In this document: positions 5,418 through 6,533 of the stretch, piece after piece
Numbering within the stretch: the first letter of the stretch is position 1
Layout of the letters: each line of letters begins with the position of its first letter
NCBI GenBank assembly: GCA_021779695.1
Contig: JAJYAE010000250.1
Location: 1 to 6,533 of the forward strand
Length of the DNA stretch: 6,533 bases
Reading direction: 5' to 3'
Origin: Acidobacteriota bacterium
GTDB taxonomy: Bacteria > Acidobacteriota > Terriglobia > Terriglobales > Acidobacteriaceae
Translations under genes and position numbers: made by a program
The notes under the pieces: generated by a model
The model's input: only the letters and a program-made list of their open reading frames with translations
Database searches by the model: none
What the model was told of the DNA's origin: nothing

Positions 5418-5450
5418 CCCGTTCATCGCGGTCTTGTGGCGATGAGCGGG
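5418..5450 (+). terminator. 12-bp hairpin between the small ORF and mqnC
   Basis: CCCGTTCATCGC (5418-5429) pairs with GCGATGAGCGGG (5439-5450): 11 Watson-Crick pairs and one T-G wobble, with a 9-nt loop. It is the most stable-looking stem on the right side of the window. It is followed only by TCTTG, so termination would be imperfect. It ends just before the mqnC promoter, which suggests it insulates mqnC from upstream transcription. A protein-binding site is the alternative. Confidence 0.5.
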
Positions 5451-5474
5451 TCTTGGGCGCCACAACCGCACACT

Positions 5475-5483
5475 TGGTAAAAT
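5475..5483 (+). promoter_or_regulatory. Extended -10 promoter of mqnC, predicted leaderless transcript
   Basis: TGGTAAAAT (5475-5483) is an extended -10 element (TG, one base, TAAAAT). A weak TTGGGC (5453-5458) lies 19 nt upstream as a possible -35. Initiation is expected about seven bases past the hexamer, at 5490, which is the A of the mqnC ATG. No Shine-Dalgarno sequence lies between the element and the ATG (only CAATCC), which fits a leaderless mRNA. Confidence 0.55.
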
Positions 5484-5489
5484 CAATCC

Positions 5490-6533
5490 ATGTCGCTCTC
5501 CCGCCAGCAGGCCCTCGACTACTTCCAGTCCCCCGACCTCATCGGCCTCGGCATGGAAGCCGACGCCCTCCGCCGCCAACTTCACCCCGACGGCATCGTC
5601 ACCTACATCATCGATCGCAACATCAACTACACCAACTTCTGCACCGAGTACTGCACCTTCTGCGCCTTCTATCGCCCGCTCAAAGGACCCAGGGCCGAAG
5701 AAGGCTACATCCTCCCGTTTGAAACCATCTACGACAAGATCGCGGAAACCGTCGAGATGGGCGGCACCGGTGTCCTCATGCAGGGCGGCATCCACCCCGA
5801 CCTCAAAATCGACTGGTTCGAGTCGCTCTTCCGTGGCATCAAGCAGCGCTTCCCGCAGATCTGGCTCCACTGCCTCTCCGCGTCTGAGGTCCTGGCCATC
5901 GCCGAGTACTCGAACCTCGATCTCCGCACCACCATCGCCCGCCTGCGCGATGCCGGCCTCGACTCCATCCCCGGCGGCGGCGCCGAGATTCTCGATGACG
6001 ACGTCCGCTTCCGCATCGCGCGCCTCAAGTGCCGCACAGAAGACTGGGTCAGCGTCCATCGCACTGCACATCAGCTCGGCATGCGCACCACCGCCACCAT
6101 GATGTTCGGCGTCGGCGAAACCTTCGACCAGCGCATCAATCATTTTGAAGTCGTGCGCAAGCTGCAGGAAGAGACCGGCGGCTTCACCGCCTTCATCCCC
6201 TGGAGCTTCCAGCCCCACAACACCGCCCTCGGCGGCCGCGGCTGGGACGAAGCCACTTCAGTCGAGTACCTCAAAACCCTCGCCATCTCGCGCCTCTACC
6301 TCGACAACATCGAGAACGTGCAGGCCAGTTGGGTGACTCAAGGCCTCAAGGTCTTGGAGTTAGGCCTCCACTTCGGCGGCAACGACGTAGGCTCCGTCAT
6401 GCTTGAAGAGAACGTCGTCAAGGCCGCCGGCACCAGCAACTGCACCACCGAGGAAGAGCTCCGCCGCATCATCCGCGACGCCGGCTTCAAGCCCGTCCAG
6501 CGCGACACCCTCTACCGCACCATGTTTTTGAAT
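5490..6533 (+). CDS. mqnC: Cyclic dehypoxanthinyl futalosine synthase MqnC (radical SAM), 3'-truncated by the window
   Basis: 348 residues are present and the frame runs off the window edge with no stop; MqnC proteins are usually a little longer, so only the end is missing. The enzyme (EC 1.21.98.1) cyclises dehypoxanthine futalosine in the futalosine route to menaquinone, in the cytoplasm. Evidence: the radical SAM cluster motif CTEYCTFC (C51, C55, C58; CX3CX2C) within NYTNFCTEYCTFCAFYR. MqnC-type segments follow: TGVLMQGGIHPDLKIDWFE (93-111), HCLSASEV (127-134), GLDSIPGGGAEIL (156-168), MRTTATMMFGVGET (198-211) and TAFIPWSFQP (233-242). These fit MqnC better than the related MqnE or CofH. 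The ATG is set by homology and by the promoter just upstream. No other mqn gene is in the window. Confidence 0.93.
   Translation, partial: MSLSRQQALDYFQSPDLIGLGMEADALRRQLHPDGIVTYIIDRNINYTNFCTEYCTFCAFYRPLKGPRAEEGYILPFETIYDKIAETVEMGGTGVLMQGGIHPDLKIDWFESLFRGIKQRFPQIWLHCLSASEVLAIAEYSNLDLRTTIARLRDAGLDSIPGGGAEILDDDVRFRIARLKCRTEDWVSVHRTAHQLGMRTTATMMFGVGETFDQRINHFEVVRKLQEETGGFTAFIPWSFQPHNTALGGRGWDEATSVEYLKTLAISRLYLDNIENVQASWVTQGLKVLELGLHFGGNDVGSVMLEENVVKAAGTSNCTTEEELRRIIRDAGFKPVQRDTLYRTMFLN

Noticed and set aside
5316..6218. Long minus-strand open frame (300 codons) opposite mqnC
   Set aside because: It is the antisense shadow of a well-supported radical SAM gene; its composition (Ala/Gly/Glu/Val-rich, no domain) is the complement of GC-rich codons.

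Overview
The window is a GC-rich, densely coded bacterial chromosome segment with strong C/G preference at third codon positions. The organism is probably a Gram-negative (diderm) polysaccharide degrader. A futalosine-pathway menaquinone gene (mqnC), a signal-peptide-bearing beta-barrel protein, an anchored c-type cytochrome and a large multi-modular xylanase together are what I would expect from an Acidobacteriota (Terriglobia/Acidobacteriaceae-like) soil bacterium. That placement is inference: no rRNA or other phylogenetic marker is present. I see no insertion sequence, prophage, CRISPR array, tRNA or rRNA.

Layout. Positions 1-45 hold the last codons of a probable rightward gene. A strong stem-loop (72-118) lies between it and the convergent leftward xylanase and looks like a bidirectional terminator. 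The xylanase (133-3096, minus) is a secreted 987-residue protein: signal peptide, three tandem CBM4/9/22-like modules, a GH10 catalytic domain and an uncharacterised C-terminal beta domain. Its upstream region holds a near-consensus sigma70 promoter, a CpG-centred palindrome just downstream of the predicted transcription start, and overlapping inverted repeats in the leader. Upstream of it, also on the minus strand, is a small outer-membrane beta-barrel protein (3363-4115).

On the plus strand, divergent from the barrel gene, lies a membrane-anchored mono-haem cytochrome c (4369-4935), followed by a hairpin. Two tiny open frames (4997-5101 and 5204-5359) follow; they share a hydrophobic segment ending in Gly-Ile-Ser. 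Then come a 12-bp hairpin (5418-5450), an extended -10 promoter, and mqnC (5490 to the window end, lacking only its last residues and stop). The mqnC -10 element is so close to the ATG that the mRNA is probably leaderless.

Functionally there are two themes. One is extracellular xylan breakdown (xylanase, with an envelope barrel protein of unknown role beside it). The other is respiration (menaquinone biosynthesis and a c-type cytochrome). The window does not show a clear new multi-gene system. The least explained parts are the xylanase leader, the two small ORFs, a 13-nt repeat shared by two stop-codon contexts, and the xylanase C-terminal domain.
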